Below are positions 30,242 through 36,356 of a DNA stretch of 36,356 nucleotides, one piece after another (position 1 is the first letter of the stretch; each line of letters starts with the position of its first letter). Source of the DNA: Candidatus Roizmanbacteria bacterium RIFCSPLOWO2_02_FULL_40_13 (GTDB lineage: Bacteria > Patescibacteriota > Microgenomatia > UBA1406 > GWC2-37-13). Position numbers and translations under genes: made by a program. A model generated the notes under the pieces. It did not search any database. It was not told where the DNA came from and saw nothing but the letters and a program-made list of their open reading frames with translations. The stretch covers positions 1 through 36,356 of the forward strand of contig MGBA01000023.1 in assembly GCA_001789965.1 (NCBI GenBank), written 5' to 3'.

Positions 30242-30780
30242 ACCATAAGAAGAGCCGCAGCAAAGGTTACGATGAGAGTCGTAACCCAGACAAAGAGCGC
30301 CATAAATTTGATTTTATCTACTCTATCTTCCACTTCACGGAGAGATTTTCCGGCAACAACAAAGCCGTCTCCACTTCCTTTAAACGGAACGATCACGACG
30401 GCGCTTCTTACGTCGGGACGCGGCTGCCAAGTGACCCGGTGCTGTCCGTTTTCTTTTGCATGTCCAAAAACCCCGACCGGTAAAGTTGGCGGTTTTCCAT
30501 CAAGTGTCGCGGAAGATGCCAGATAGTTTCCTTTTGAGTCAAAAACAATTACGTACGGAGCAAGGCTTCGTGAGATTTCTACCTGATCTGATGGGAGCAC
30601 GTGAGACGGGGGGAAACCCTTTTCGATCTTGTAGGCTCCGTCTTCCGCAAGCTGTATCTGAGGGTCATTTGCCGATTGTCTCAAATCCTGCTGGACTGCA
30701 GAAAAGACAAGGCTGCAGATAAGGGTCGTACCGATTGCTATCGGAAACCAGATCTTAAAGGTCTGCTTCAGATGTCTCAT
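30238..30780 (-). CDS. Membrane protein with an outside sensor-like domain
   Basis: 180 residues, two membrane segments (about 10-30 and 158-179) that flank an outside domain of about 125 residues. The domain has a PAS/Cache-like run (LAPYVIVFDSKGNYLASSATL, then RSAVVIVPFKGSGDGFVVAGKSLREVEDR). It looks like the input half of a chemoreceptor or histidine kinase without any output domain. The chain stops right after the second helix, so it either signals through the 41-aa partner or another protein, or is a truncated receptor. Confidence 0.75.
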   Translation of the reverse strand: MRHLKQTFKIWFPIAIGTTLICSLVFSAVQQDLRQSANDPQIQLAEDGAYKIEKGFPPSHVLPSDQVEISRSLAPYVIVFDSKGNYLASSATLDGKPPTLPVGVFGHAKENGQHRVTWQPRPDVRSAVVIVPFKGSGDGFVVAGKSLREVEDRVDKIKFMALFVWVTTLIVTFAAALLMV

Positions 30781-30786
30781 ATTCTG

Positions 30787-30795
30787 AGTATAACA
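30787..30795 (-). promoter_or_regulatory. Extended -10 of the sensor-like gene
   Basis: TGTTATACT (30795-30787), 6 nt (CAGAAT), ATG 30780. Leaderless. Confidence 0.7.
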
Positions 30796-30807
30796 GAAGA
30801 AAATTGA

Positions 30808-31662
30808 TTAGATTAGTCCTCGAACATTAGCAGCTGCCCAGACCATTAAAAGTCCTCCGTCTCTCATGGATACTTTTTCGTCACCAAAGGAAACTTCTCT
30901 GGTTAGGATTGCATCTTTGACTTCGTCTAGTGTGAGAAAGACTCTGTCGGCGATTCCTTCCTCAACGTCAAGGTCTCCGTCAACTTCTAAAGGTTCAACG
31001 GGTACGTACCATAAATGATTCTCAAGATGGGCTAGACCCGAGTCCACTAGTCCTGTCCCCAGATCTACAATGTCGCCTACTATTTCGCATTTGGTCTCCT
31101 CCATCAGTTCTCTTTGGCGCGTCTCTGAAACCTCTTCAATTGCGTCCTGTGAAAATCGAGGGATTTCTGCTTCCCAAGTACCAGTTGGTCTTCGGAAGAT
31201 CTTGACCAAACATACTCTTTTTACTCCATCTTCATCTGTCCATACAGGAAAGGCTGCATGTCCGCTATTGTTTCGTCTTTCAAAATTCCACACGACTTCC
31301 TGAAATACACCGTATGAAAATCCTCTTTCCTTATCTTCATCGTCCCTTCGCTTAACTACGTGCTGAATAAATGTTGAGTATCCTCCGGTAACCACAAACG
31401 CTTCAAGTACTGAATCCGGTCGCGTGCCCAATGGCGCCTTTACTTCCTTCATCTCGCCTTCTGCATCTACTATCTCGAGAGGATCTGTGACGATCTCAAT
31501 TTCCCCGTTTGTCCAGTCTCCGATGTGATGAATAATAAGGTCGTGTTCTGAGGTGATGACGTTTAAATAATTCCTTATTCGTTCTCTTGAGTCTGAAGGA
31601 ATATATTTAAAATCGGTTTCGCGAGTATCTAGTCTACCTCTTGCACCACGCTGTTCAGCCAT
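30808..31662 (-). CDS. Nudix hydrolase-like protein
   Basis: 284 residues. The Nudix box is at about 165-192: EAEIPRF upstream, then RELMEET at 184-190 (consensus REUxEExG, with the final Gly replaced). The glutamates that bind Mg are present. The preceding YGVFQEVVWNFERRNNSGH and RRPTGTWEAEIPRF resemble ADP-ribose/NDP-sugar pyrophosphatases. The 130-residue N-terminal part is lineage-specific. TTGACA-16-TAAACT lies 6 nt before the ATG. Confidence 0.75.
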   Translation of the reverse strand: MAEQRGARGRLDTRETDFKYIPSDSRERIRNYLNVITSEHDLIIHHIGDWTNGEIEIVTDPLEIVDAEGEMKEVKAPLGTRPDSVLEAFVVTGGYSTFIQHVVKRRDDEDKERGFSYGVFQEVVWNFERRNNSGHAAFPVWTDEDGVKRVCLVKIFRRPTGTWEAEIPRFSQDAIEEVSETRQRELMEETKCEIVGDIVDLGTGLVDSGLAHLENHLWYVPVEPLEVDGDLDVEEGIADRVFLTLDEVKDAILTREVSFGDEKVSMRDGGLLMVWAAANVRGLI

Positions 31663-31668
31663 GTATGT

Positions 31669-31696
31669 AGTTTAACATCTGTCCTGAATTTGTCAA
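31669..31696 (-). promoter_or_regulatory. Promoter of the Nudix gene
   Basis: TTGACA (31696-31691), 16-nt spacer, TAAACT (31674-31669), 6 nt (ACATAC), ATG 31662. Leaderless. Confidence 0.65.
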
Positions 31697-31747
31697 CTAT
31701 AGGATAGTTTTCACGATAAGAATGGAGGTTGTTGCCCTCCTATAGTA

Positions 31748-31776
31748 TTGTATTCCAAAGCCCCATTTAGTATAAT
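31748..31776 (+). promoter_or_regulatory. Promoter of aspartokinase-like copy 2
   Basis: TTGTAT (31748-31753), 17-nt spacer, TATAAT (31771-31776), 12 nt to ATG 31789. Confidence 0.6.
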
Positions 31777-31788
31777 GCCAGTAACTTT

Positions 31789-33162
31789 ATGGTAGAACTC
31801 GAACCCGGCCGCTGCGCCTTTAAAACTGGCGGCACAACAGGGGCATCTTCAATACAAATAAAAGAAGGGGTTATCGGACAGATCGCAAGAGGTGATTTTC
31901 CGAGACCTAGAATTTTAACTCCTTCAGCACCTGGCAAAATAGCCGGAGATCCGACTTCAGAAAAATTAACACATCATGCACAGTGGGCAGAAGAAGCGCT
32001 CAAAGCTGGAAATCCTGATCTTTTCGACTGGCATACCGCGGTGATAGCAGCAAGATTTCTCGGGATAGTTGCCGACTTGAATTTGAATCCAGCAAAATAC
32101 GAAAGACTTCTTGAGCAATATAGAGGGTCACTTGAGCTTCATGTCGGTCATGAAGGACTTCTGGAAATAATTCAGGGCAATATTATGGCTGACTTTATAC
32201 CTAATGCGGAGTTTGTATGGCCAGACGAACTTGTAGCTGTAGATCAGTATGGAAGGATTATGGGAGAACAAACTAAAGCAATGACTCGAACTTATTTAAG
32301 AAACGCAAAGGATGAGGATAAAGTTCTTATCGTGGTTCCTCATAATGGTAGGGACAAACGTGGTCATATGCTTGAACTAACTCGGAACTGTGGCGATGCA
32401 GTCGGTGCCAACATGGCGCGGGCTATTAAAGCTCCGTATGTAATTTTTGGTTCTACAGACGGGATTTATTCAATTGATCCTGAACGATATGCCGATGTTT
32501 CCCCTCGCAAACGAGAAAAATTAACGTTTAAAGAATTGCATACAGCAACTCAGGGAGGCGCCTATGTGGTTCATATAGAAGGAATAGTTCCTATAGAGGA
32601 AATGGAAGACGGCCACCTGGAAGTTCGCCACAACGTAGAAACAGACAAGCAAGGCACTGATGTTGAACATGAAAGAGATGATATGAAAACCGGACAGGCT
32701 CCCAGATTGTTAGCAGGAGACGTTGGAAATCGTTCCTTAAACTTTGTGAGAAAAGGACGACTACCGGAAGAGTACTTTGAACAGCTTGTTACCGCAGTCT
32801 TGAGAGAAATGGAGATCCCTGCGAAAAGAATTACTACTGATGCTCATGGCGCTACTGCTATTATCGATAGATCTAATGGTTTCACGAGGGAAGAAAGAAC
32901 AAAATTGCGAAAAGATACTGGTGCAGAAAGTGTAGAAATAGAAAGAGGAGTAGGAATGATAACTATAGTCGGAGAAGATTTCGTTGGAAGTTACGAGGCA
33001 ACCGGTCTAATAGGAAAAGTGTTAAGCGATTCCAAAATTAAGCACGACATATTCGATACAGGAAGAGGAAGTGGTAAACTCGTCATAGTTAAAAAGCCTG
33101 AAGATTTCGAGCGCGCCATGAAAAATCTACATACTGAATTAATTGAGGGTGAAGCTGCTTAA
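31789..33162 (+). CDS. Divergent aspartokinase-like protein (copy 2)
   Basis: 457 residues. The overall order matches aspartokinase: FKTGGTTG (Lys12) for KFGGTS, a helical middle, VPHNGRDKRGHMLELTRNCGD where the family has GRGGSD, YVIFGSTDGIYSIDPERYAD (family: TDVDGVYTxDPR), FKELHTATQGGAYVVHIEG (family: GAKVLHP), and two ACT domains, the second being GVGMITIVGEDFVGSYEATG. Key nucleotide and aspartate contacts are altered, so it may be regulatory, act on another substrate, or be inactive. The two ACT domains are well kept, suggesting ligand sensing persists. Confidence 0.75.
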   Translation: MVELEPGRCAFKTGGTTGASSIQIKEGVIGQIARGDFPRPRILTPSAPGKIAGDPTSEKLTHHAQWAEEALKAGNPDLFDWHTAVIAARFLGIVADLNLNPAKYERLLEQYRGSLELHVGHEGLLEIIQGNIMADFIPNAEFVWPDELVAVDQYGRIMGEQTKAMTRTYLRNAKDEDKVLIVVPHNGRDKRGHMLELTRNCGDAVGANMARAIKAPYVIFGSTDGIYSIDPERYADVSPRKREKLTFKELHTATQGGAYVVHIEGIVPIEEMEDGHLEVRHNVETDKQGTDVEHERDDMKTGQAPRLLAGDVGNRSLNFVRKGRLPEEYFEQLVTAVLREMEIPAKRITTDAHGATAIIDRSNGFTREERTKLRKDTGAESVEIERGVGMITIVGEDFVGSYEATGLIGKVLSDSKIKHDIFDTGRGSGKLVIVKKPEDFERAMKNLHTELIEGEAA

Positions 33163-33167
33163 TTTCC

Positions 33168-33356
33168 TCAGGGAGAAACGCTTGCGATAAAGACAATACT
33201 TGCGAGTATGAAGATCAAGGCCCCCGCAATGATTCTCTGCCAGACCACAGGGACAGGAATCTTCGTCTGACGATGAGCTCTATTTGCTGCAAAAATAATG
33301 AGTCCATAAAACACAAGCATCATGACCAGAGTGGTAATAAAAATAAATTGAATCAT
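33168..33356 (-). CDS. Small two-helix membrane protein
   Basis: 62 residues: hydrophobic helix at about 3-24, basic loop NRAHRQTKIPVP, second helix at about 41-59. It starts 2 nt after the stop of the bPH2-like gene and so is co-translated with it. The two may form a membrane complex. Function unknown. Confidence 0.65.
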   Translation of the reverse strand: MIQFIFITTLVMMLVFYGLIIFAANRAHRQTKIPVPVVWQRIIAGALIFILASIVFIASVSP

Positions 33357-33358
33357 AA

Positions 33359-33952
33359 TTATTTATCTACGTACGTCCCTTTACGGGCAGCAATTACTAA
33401 ATCGTGGATAATGTCTTCGATTTCCTGTGCATCCTCCGGAGTCTTAAAAATAAACGGATCCTCGCGGTCAAGCTTTCGAAAGTGAACGTGTACGTCCTCT
33501 ATCTTAAGAAAGTCGCAGATCAAATTTGGAGGACTCCGGTCTATATCTCTGATATGCATCCTCTCTGCGTAGACTATTTCAGAAAAGGGACCGGCAATAC
33601 GAAAACAGTATCTGTGAATAATGGATTTGTTGGTAACTATGTAGAACTGATAATACCACGTAAGAAAAGTGAAGATGATAGATACTGAAAATATTGACAC
33701 TATGACGAGTGCAATATCGACAAGCACTATCCCGTTGTTAAAAGGCTGAAGATCAGAGAGGAAAAATGCGATAAAAAAAAGGGCCGCTAAAAGGAATAGA
33801 GCGATAACTCCCTGAAGAATTGCCGCGGTGACAAAGACAATAGGATGCTGTCTTTGAATACAAAGTACATGTTCTGCGATTCCGGGTTTTATAATGGGAA
33901 AGTCAACCAACCGTTGTTTTTCTTTCCTTTTTTTATGATGTCCTTCTGACAT
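33359..33952 (-). CDS. Membrane protein with bacterial PH-like (bPH2) domain
   Basis: 197 residues from ATG 33952. A basic N-terminus (HHKKRKEKQRL), two membrane helices at about 39-65 and 75-100, then a bPH2-type domain: WYYQFYIVTNKSIIHRYC, FSEIVYAERMHIRDIDRS, FLKIEDVHVHFRK. The domain is known from YdbS/YdbT-like membrane proteins and its ligand is unclear. Unlike most genes here it has a real leader and a strong ribosome binding site. Confidence 0.8.
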   Translation of the reverse strand: MSEGHHKKRKEKQRLVDFPIIKPGIAEHVLCIQRQHPIVFVTAAILQGVIALFLLAALFFIAFFLSDLQPFNNGIVLVDIALVIVSIFSVSIIFTFLTWYYQFYIVTNKSIIHRYCFRIAGPFSEIVYAERMHIRDIDRSPPNLICDFLKIEDVHVHFRKLDREDPFIFKTPEDAQEIEDIIHDLVIAARKGTYVDK

Positions 33953-33962
33953 GAATTTCAAG

Positions 33963-33992
33963 CCTCCTTGAGACTTAACCTTGTCTATTATA
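33963..33992 (-). promoter_or_regulatory. Promoter and canonical Shine-Dalgarno of the bPH2 gene
   Basis: TATAAT (33992-33987) on the minus strand, then a leader with AAGGAGG (33969-33963) 10 nt before ATG 33952. The clearest Shine-Dalgarno sequence in the window; it decides the start over an upstream TTG. Confidence 0.7.
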
Positions 33993-34105
33993 AGCTACTA
34001 AACGCAATTATACCAGAAGGCCACTCCAGCCTCTCATAATAGGCTAAATTAGCCTCGAAGATCTTGATTTCGGCCCATATATGAGGTATACTGTTTGTCT
34101 GAAAT

Positions 34106-34483
34106 ATGGCAACAAACGAGCTACCCAAACCCCGTCTTTCCGCACAGCAACAGCTGGTTCTTAGGGACCGCGCCTTAACCATGAGTCGGGTCGGTTTTAG
34201 TGCATTGGTGCCCAGTGTTACTGCTGAAGTCGCGTTTATTGCAAATGACGAATCCGCGGGATGGATCATAGGTGGAGCTGTTGCAATACTAGGTTTCCTT
34301 GGTTTTACGGTTGACCGCTTTGCTGCCTATAGAAGGAGAGAGCGAGCCCAAAAGAGAGCCCTTGATAGCAATGCTCGAGACATAGAAAAATATGAATCGA
34401 AACGTGTTCAAAAAATCCCACGAGAAGAGTCAACTCTTCCTCTTCATGTTGTCCGTGATGTAGAACAAATACAAGCCTCCTAA
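34106..34483 (+). CDS. Small membrane protein, 125 aa
   Basis: Two hydrophobic stretches at about 26-46 (MSRVGFSALVPSVTAEVAFIA) and 51-69 (GWIIGGAVAILGFLGFTV), followed by a very basic helix (AAYRRRERAQKRALDSNARD) that may lie along the membrane or form a coiled coil. No family recognised. TATACT lies 13 nt before the ATG. Confidence 0.6.
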   Translation: MATNELPKPRLSAQQQLVLRDRALTMSRVGFSALVPSVTAEVAFIANDESAGWIIGGAVAILGFLGFTVDRFAAYRRRERAQKRALDSNARDIEKYESKRVQKIPREESTLPLHVVRDVEQIQAS

Positions 34484-34549
34484 AATTTTCTAAATTATCT
34501 TCGATTCAAGCGTTTTTTCAATAAGGCAGTGGGGCTCGTGTAAGAGAGC

Positions 34550-36001
34550 CTATAGAGGACTGGAAGTAAGGTCTCTTACTACTTCGCTGGGTAAAGTAGG
34601 ACTTTCAAGAAATGCAGTCTTTGATTTTAGCGCAACGGTATTTGCAAGCGCTGTTGTCAAAACAGAGACCCCCCGAAAAATTCCTCTCTTCAATTTCCCC
34701 CGCACTAATTCATCTTTCATAGTTGTTAGATCCTCTATCAATATTAAGGAAGACAGATCGTAAAACGCCCTTTCAGGATCAGAACTTGTCATAATTCCCC
34801 TAACCTTATCCATGTGTTTGAGGTAGAGTCTTTCACAATAAGCCAGCATGTTTTCGCTCTTATATGGGATTCCCCCGGGTGCATTCTGAAGATCATTGTA
34901 ATCGGACTGAATATTGCGGAATCTTTGTAGGTTTTCTCTTGGATTATCTGTCCCAGAGCGGTCGGGAGGCCGGGATTCTATCTCATTATATGCTGTCTTT
35001 AAAGTAAGATCGGTGAGCTCTATACTTGCCGCCAACTCTTCCTGAGCTTGTTTACGTTTTATCTTTCTCACAAGACCTGTCACTCCTTCGTAAGTCCCGT
35101 TTAAGAGTTCCTGTGACGCCACATATCCGGCAAGCAATCTCAATCCGTCATCTGCTATGTCGGATATTGGTTGCAGGCTATGAGGCAACATACCTTCTCC
35201 AAACCATAAAGCAGAACCGGTGAAAACTGACCCTGCAACCGCAGCTCGTACAAACCGGTTTCTCGTAAGCGCTTTAACCACTTTCCGAACGCCTCGGTCG
35301 GAGAATTCTTTGGCTAGGCCGGTCCGAGCGATCTCTTCTCTTAAAAGAAGATCTGCCAACACATGGAGATGATTGGCAGCAAGATCTTCAACTGAATGAC
35401 TGATAGTCGGACCAAAACTCAAACGTTCAACTACCTGTGGAAGGTATTCGACTTCTTCAAGTGCCGCCTGGGGGGGCGTGCCGGAAATCTGCCGGAGTTT
35501 ATTTAATACCGCAAGGGTGTAATCTTCCTTCGCTTTTTCTTCGGCTACTTTTGCCTCTTTTCTGTTTTTAATCCCTTTTTTTGCAAAAACAGACTCCGTA
35601 TAAGTTCTTCTTGCTTTCATTAATGCCCTATCAACATCAGTGATCTTCGGACCTTCATATATGGCTTTTGCCGGATACTCAGCAAGCTCTTCGATAAGCT
35701 CTGCGGGTGATCTTCCGCTTCGTAAAAAGTCGACTGCTTGATCCGATAACAGTGCTCCGGGTTCATACCAAAACAGTTCATATGCAATGCCTGCTTTTGT
35801 TACCATCCGCTCTGCTTCTTCCTTGATCTCCCTTGCTCTTTCGGATTCACGGTGAAGTCCAACCTCATCATTAAACTTGTTAAGATAAACAGTTGTCCCT
35901 TTTTCTTCAACTGCATTTATAACATCTAACGCTTGGTCCCTAGTACGTTCAGGCTTTTTTGGAGGTGGTTTAACCGGGAGCTCTGCTATAACGTCTCTCA
36001 T
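34550..36001 (-). CDS. Large helical hypothetical protein
   Basis: 483 residues, almost entirely helical. N-terminal 100 residues are charged, with a Pro/Lys-rich start (AELPVKPPPKKPERTRDQ). A possible coiled coil lies around 125-165 (KKGIKNRKEAKVAEEKAKED). Weakly hydrophobic helices near 253-270 (VRAAVAGSVFTGSALWFG) and 418-440 could insert in the membrane. No catalytic motif found. The start overlaps the stop of the upstream gene as ATGA, so the two are co-translated. Confidence 0.65.
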   Translation of the reverse strand: MRDVIAELPVKPPPKKPERTRDQALDVINAVEEKGTTVYLNKFNDEVGLHRESERAREIKEEAERMVTKAGIAYELFWYEPGALLSDQAVDFLRSGRSPAELIEELAEYPAKAIYEGPKITDVDRALMKARRTYTESVFAKKGIKNRKEAKVAEEKAKEDYTLAVLNKLRQISGTPPQAALEEVEYLPQVVERLSFGPTISHSVEDLAANHLHVLADLLLREEIARTGLAKEFSDRGVRKVVKALTRNRFVRAAVAGSVFTGSALWFGEGMLPHSLQPISDIADDGLRLLAGYVASQELLNGTYEGVTGLVRKIKRKQAQEELAASIELTDLTLKTAYNEIESRPPDRSGTDNPRENLQRFRNIQSDYNDLQNAPGGIPYKSENMLAYCERLYLKHMDKVRGIMTSSDPERAFYDLSSLILIEDLTTMKDELVRGKLKRGIFRGVSVLTTALANTVALKSKTAFLESPTLPSEVVRDLTSSPL

Positions 36002-36318
36002 GGTTGGTCTTTATGAATTAATTCAAGAAGCTGTTTGAGCTTTTCGTCGAGTTGAATGCGTTCTTTTGCAGCAATCTGCTCAGCCCGTGCTTCAAGATCG
36101 GGAAATTTTGTTTTGAGAAAATCAAATATTTCTTTTTCAGAAGCTTGTCTGTCGATCATTCCTTCGAGTTCTAATTGATCGGTGGAACTGAGTTTTTCGG
36201 TAAGTTGTTCGACGAGCTTGAGAAGTACCAACTGTGTCATGCCGGCGATGATCGTAGATCGTTGGGGCTCGGGAAGATCCTGCACTTTCGTGTTAAGCAT
36301 ATCTTGTACGCTGGTCAT
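35998..36318 (-). CDS. Small helical protein (DUF5663-like)
   Basis: 106 residues, three to four helices (MTSVQDMLNTKVQDLPEPQR, LVLLKLVEQLTEKLSSTDQ, EIFDFLKTKFPDLEARAEQI). The order of a short helix, PE/PD turns and repeated Leu heptads resembles small CPR proteins annotated as DUF5663; I cannot confirm this without a profile search. TGTTACAAT lies 6 nt before the ATG. Confidence 0.6.
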   Translation of the reverse strand: MTSVQDMLNTKVQDLPEPQRSTIIAGMTQLVLLKLVEQLTEKLSSTDQLELEGMIDRQASEKEIFDFLKTKFPDLEARAEQIAAKERIQLDEKLKQLLELIHKDQP

Positions 36319-36324
36319 ACTTTG

Positions 36325-36333
36325 ATTGTAACA
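36325..36333 (-). promoter_or_regulatory. Extended -10 of the 106-aa gene
   Basis: TGTTACAAT (36333-36325), 6 nt (CAAAGT), ATG 36318. Leaderless. Confidence 0.6.
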
Positions 36334-36341
36334 AAGTCCAG

Positions 36342-36356
36342 TATAATTTCGATATG
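36342..36356 (+). promoter_or_regulatory. Promoter and start codon of a divergent gene beyond the edge
   Basis: TATAAT (36342-36347), 6 nt (TTCGAT), then ATG as the last three bases of the window. By the rule seen elsewhere this should be the leaderless start of a plus-strand gene. Confidence 0.5.

Noticed and set aside
30075-30263. Upstream extension of the CDP-alcohol phosphatidyltransferase frame to 30263.
   Set aside because: It overlaps two other genes in another frame and lacks family similarity; the promoter at 30087-30095 supports the start at 30074.
31690-31745. Small hairpins (ACTAT/ATAGT and GGAGG/CCTCC) in the gap before aspartokinase copy 2.
   Set aside because: Stems are only 5 bp, without a T run or repeat partner in the window.

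Overview
The window looks like chromosome of a Patescibacteria/CPR bacterium, most likely of the Microgenomates kind. This is inferred from the gene repertoire, not from a marker-gene match. The signs are dense short genes, many lineage-restricted hypotheticals, cell-surface proteins with Thr/Pro-rich linkers, cohesin- and dockerin-like modules, an LPQTG-anchored protein, a zinc-binding ribosomal protein L28, isolated biosynthetic genes (purD, two aspartokinase-like genes) and abundant intergenic palindromes. TGA behaves as a stop codon.

Layout. (1) 1-4826, minus strand: an edge-truncated secreted or anchored protein with an HENVH zinc-peptidase motif, an orphan purD, and an unrecognised 330-aa protein. 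(2) 5076-8646: a DMT exporter, an aminoglycoside-type phosphotransferase and an ABC-F protein. The ABC-F gene is preceded by an apparent attenuator (4-codon upstream ORF, anti-antiterminator, terminator). (3) 8515-10533: the ychF locus, which carries a palindromic repeat inside the coding region, a partial duplicate of its 5' end upstream and a partial duplicate of its 3' end downstream. (4) 10517-13511: glycosyltransferase, DsbB-like protein, peptide deformylase, L28 and a site-2-type protease. (5) 13585-17144: a surface cluster with an FN3 protein, two cohesin-like proteins and a Cys-rich dockerin protein, next to a divergent HTH regulator. (6) 17375-21792: hypotheticals, peptidyl-tRNA hydrolase, a glutaredoxin fused to a Pro-rich tail, and a GIY-YIG nuclease gene framed by the same palindrome that lies in ychF. 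(7) 21823-33162: GH18-like protein, aspartokinase, O-antigen-ligase-like protein, surface protein, ABC-2 exporter, hydrolase, CDP-alcohol phosphatidyltransferase, sensor-like membrane protein, Nudix protein and a second aspartokinase-like protein. (8) 33168-36356: small membrane proteins, a bPH2-like protein, two hypotheticals, and the start codon of a divergent gene at the very edge.

Main themes. First, at least 15 genes have a -10 box only 5-8 nt before the start codon, often with an upstream TG, so leaderless transcription appears to be the default; this rule also fixes several start codons. Second, a GIY-YIG gene sits inside a palindromic unit with 10-bp terminal inverted repeats. An ORF-less 58-bp copy of the same unit (55/58 identical over both arms) is read in frame within ychF, which suggests a small nuclease-linked palindromic mobile element similar in behaviour to Rickettsia palindromic elements. 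Third, the ABC-F gene carries a compact ribosome-sensing attenuator. I see no rRNA, tRNA or CRISPR array in the window.
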